64,000 nt of DNA from Candidatus Manganitrophaceae bacterium (GTDB lineage Bacteria; Nitrospirota; Nitrospiria; SBBL01; Manganitrophaceae). Location of the stretch: assembly GCA_016200325.1 (NCBI GenBank), contig JACQEZ010000019.1, positions 248,001 through 312,000 of the forward strand, given 5' to 3'. The first letter of the stretch is position 1; each line of letters starts with the position of its first letter. The notes beneath the pieces are model-generated. The model had not been told where the DNA came from and ran no database searches. It saw nothing but the letters and a program-made list of their open reading frames with translations. Shown here piece after piece: positions 63,167 to 64,000 of the stretch. Made by a program: the position numbers and the translations under genes.

Positions 63167-63395
63167 CGCGGCACCTTTTACCTAGATAACGCACCATGCG
63201 GATATAGGCCTCTTGGCTATCTAACAACTCCGCCGTGGACATACCCAAAGCTTCTAAAGCAGCCTGGGCAGCTGTGCGAAGGCCAGTGACATCGCCTGGC
63301 GTCAAACCTAAACTTGCGCAAAATTCTTTAAAAATTTCCCTCCTTAAATCAATTTCAGAATGAGATAATGCCCGGATCGGTTCAGATTGGTTCAT
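63138..63395 (-). CDS. Small hypothetical protein of the island
   Basis: From the ATG with GAGGAGG upstream, this 85-residue protein is acidic and helical (EIDLRREIFKEFCASLGLTP then ALEALGMSTAELLDSQEAY). It overlaps the antitoxin remnant by 29 bases. It is divergent from the XRE gene, and its 5' region holds the repeats of the shared control region. No family is recognised. Confidence 0.55.
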   Translation of the reverse strand: MNQSEPIRALSHSEIDLRREIFKEFCASLGLTPGDVTGLRTAAQAALEALGMSTAELLDSQEAYIRMVRYLGKRCRDEEKKIGDS

Positions 63396-63510
63396 ATCGG
63401 GTTCCTCCTCATCTATAGGGTACTGCGTTAGCCAAGCCATGGCCTCAAAGAAAAAGGTACCACAGCCTCTGCATTTTGTCAAAACGGCATACGATATAAA
63501 TATTAATGTT

Positions 63511-63545
63511 TGTCATATTGACTATATATGTCAACCCTGTTGACA
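63511..63545. promoter_or_regulatory. Repeated TTGAC/GTCAA half-sites in the divergent control region
   Basis: TGTCA, TTGAC-TATATAT-GTCAA and TTGACA occur in close succession ahead of the XRE gene, and a further TTGACA lies next to its start codon. They suggest an operator array for an XRE-type dimer. Confidence 0.5.
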
Positions 63546-63568
63546 TCGTATTGTTAAGCGTGTAGTAT
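63540..63568 (+). promoter_or_regulatory. Sigma-70-type promoter of the XRE gene, leaderless
   Basis: TTGACA and TAGTAT are separated by 17 bases. The -10 ends 6 bases before the ATG at 63575, so the transcript would begin at or near the start codon. No Shine-Dalgarno precedes the ATG. Confidence 0.7.
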
Positions 63569-63574
63569 CTTGAC

Positions 63575-63895
63575 ATGGATTATTTTTATCGTGAGTTCGG
63601 GCGCATCTTGCGCCAGCGGCGCAAAGCAGCTGGTTTTACTCAAGATGAGGTATCAGCCCGTGTTGGCCTTTCCCGTACTTCAATCACAAATATCGAACAA
63701 GGACGCCAGCATATCTCATTGCACATGTTATATGAACTTGCGGATGCAATTGGTTCTACGCCTGGTGAACTACTCCCCGACCGCTTGAGTTTGGTACAGC
63801 AGAGCTCTGAACTTGAAAAGAAACTTGGAAAGCTATCTGTACCAGAAGATGAAAAAGATTGGATTCGGCGGCTAGTATCTAAGACAAACGTTTGA
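63575..63895 (+). CDS. XRE-family HTH transcriptional regulator
   Basis: This 106-residue protein has a Cro/CI-type HTH at about 9-63: FGRILRQRRKAAGFTQDEVS, RVGLSRTSITNIEQGRQ, then LADAIGSTPGELLP. The C-terminal 40 residues are helical and probably contact the partner ImmA/IrrE-like protein. It precedes that gene by 11 bases. Its own promoter overlaps half-site repeats, so autoregulation is likely. Confidence 0.92.
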   Translation: MDYFYREFGRILRQRRKAAGFTQDEVSARVGLSRTSITNIEQGRQHISLHMLYELADAIGSTPGELLPDRLSLVQQSSELEKKLGKLSVPEDEKDWIRRLVSKTNV

Positions 63896-63906
63896 GGAGA
63901 GAGTTT

Positions 63907-64000
63907 ATGGCAAATCTTATCCCAGTGCGGGAAGCTCAGAGGCTATTAAAAGAATCTAAAATTACTCAGGCTCCAGTTGATATTGAAGCAATCGCTAAAA
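63907..64000 (+). CDS. ImmA/IrrE-family metalloprotease (partial at right edge)
   Basis: Only 31 codons are visible: MANLIPVREAQRLLKESKIT, then QAPVDIEAIAK. This resembles the N-terminus of ImmA/IrrE proteases (EAE-x-LLKE-LGI-x-PPVDVE-x-IAKK). AGGAGAG precedes the ATG. The catalytic HExxH lies outside the window. Such proteases cleave XRE repressors to de-repress mobile elements or defence genes. Confidence 0.7.
   Translation, partial: MANLIPVREAQRLLKESKITQAPVDIEAIAK

Noticed and set aside
1-64000. CRISPR arrays, rRNA or tRNA genes
   Set aside because: No run of regular 25-40-bp repeats with spacers, no recognisable rRNA sequence and no tRNA cloverleaf were seen.

Overview
The window reads as 64 kb of chromosome from a free-living, Gram-negative, moderately GC-rich bacterium. 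Evidence for an outer membrane: a DUF481 beta-barrel protein, LolA-like proteins and several lipoproteins. The density of two-component and sigma-54 systems, the DUF763 and DUF1835 genes and a cyanobacterial-AAR-like reductase would suit a Nitrospirota-type genome, but this is an inference: no rRNA or other phylogenetic marker was seen, and no tRNA or CRISPR array.

Layout. 1-5.6 kb: 5' part of a UvrD-type helicase, two small membrane proteins and a sensor kinase/NtrC-type regulator pair; a -24/-12 promoter and a dyad enhancer candidate lie between the regulator and a 76-aa membrane protein. 5.9-10.5 kb: envelope and osmotic genes (ClC channel, DUF481, MscL with a zinc ribbon, bactofilin-like membrane protein). 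10.7-15.8 kb: FG-GAP lipoprotein, MATE exporter, inositol-phosphatase family enzyme, UMF1-type transporter. 16-20.9 kb: an acyl-ACP-reductase-like enzyme followed by a 7TM kinase and an HD-GYP response regulator. 20.9-31 kb: membrane protease, hybrid kinase, DUF1835, DUF763, small periplasmic proteins and lipoproteins. 31-34.4 kb: gene decay, with an MBL-fold remnant and a COX/alpha-dioxygenase-like haem peroxidase split by one TAG. 34.6-50.3 kb: two hydrolases, a zincin protease whose C-terminal sorting tail is frameshifted, four secreted Ser/Gly/Gln-rich proteins (two with peptidoglycan-binding domains), a ParB-like protein, a kinase, a cold-shock protein, DoxX and a glutathionyl-hydroquinone-reductase-like enzyme. 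50.4-59 kb: a very large DUF4091/PKD exoprotein, a sigma-54 activator with a degenerate receiver, and an ABC-2 exporter operon.

59.1-64 kb is a lower-GC mobile island. It has an internally deleted tyrosine recombinase, a ComEC-type MBL hydrolase paired with a multi-pass membrane protein, a HigA-like antitoxin lacking its HTH, and a divergent XRE regulator plus ImmA/IrrE-type protease. Large perfect palindromes separate its parts. The MBL/membrane pair under likely XRE-ImmA control is the best candidate for an undescribed (possibly defence or toxin) system. The other strong leads are the interrupted dioxygenase, the frameshifted sorting signal, the sigma-54 unit and the reductase/kinase/HD-GYP cluster.
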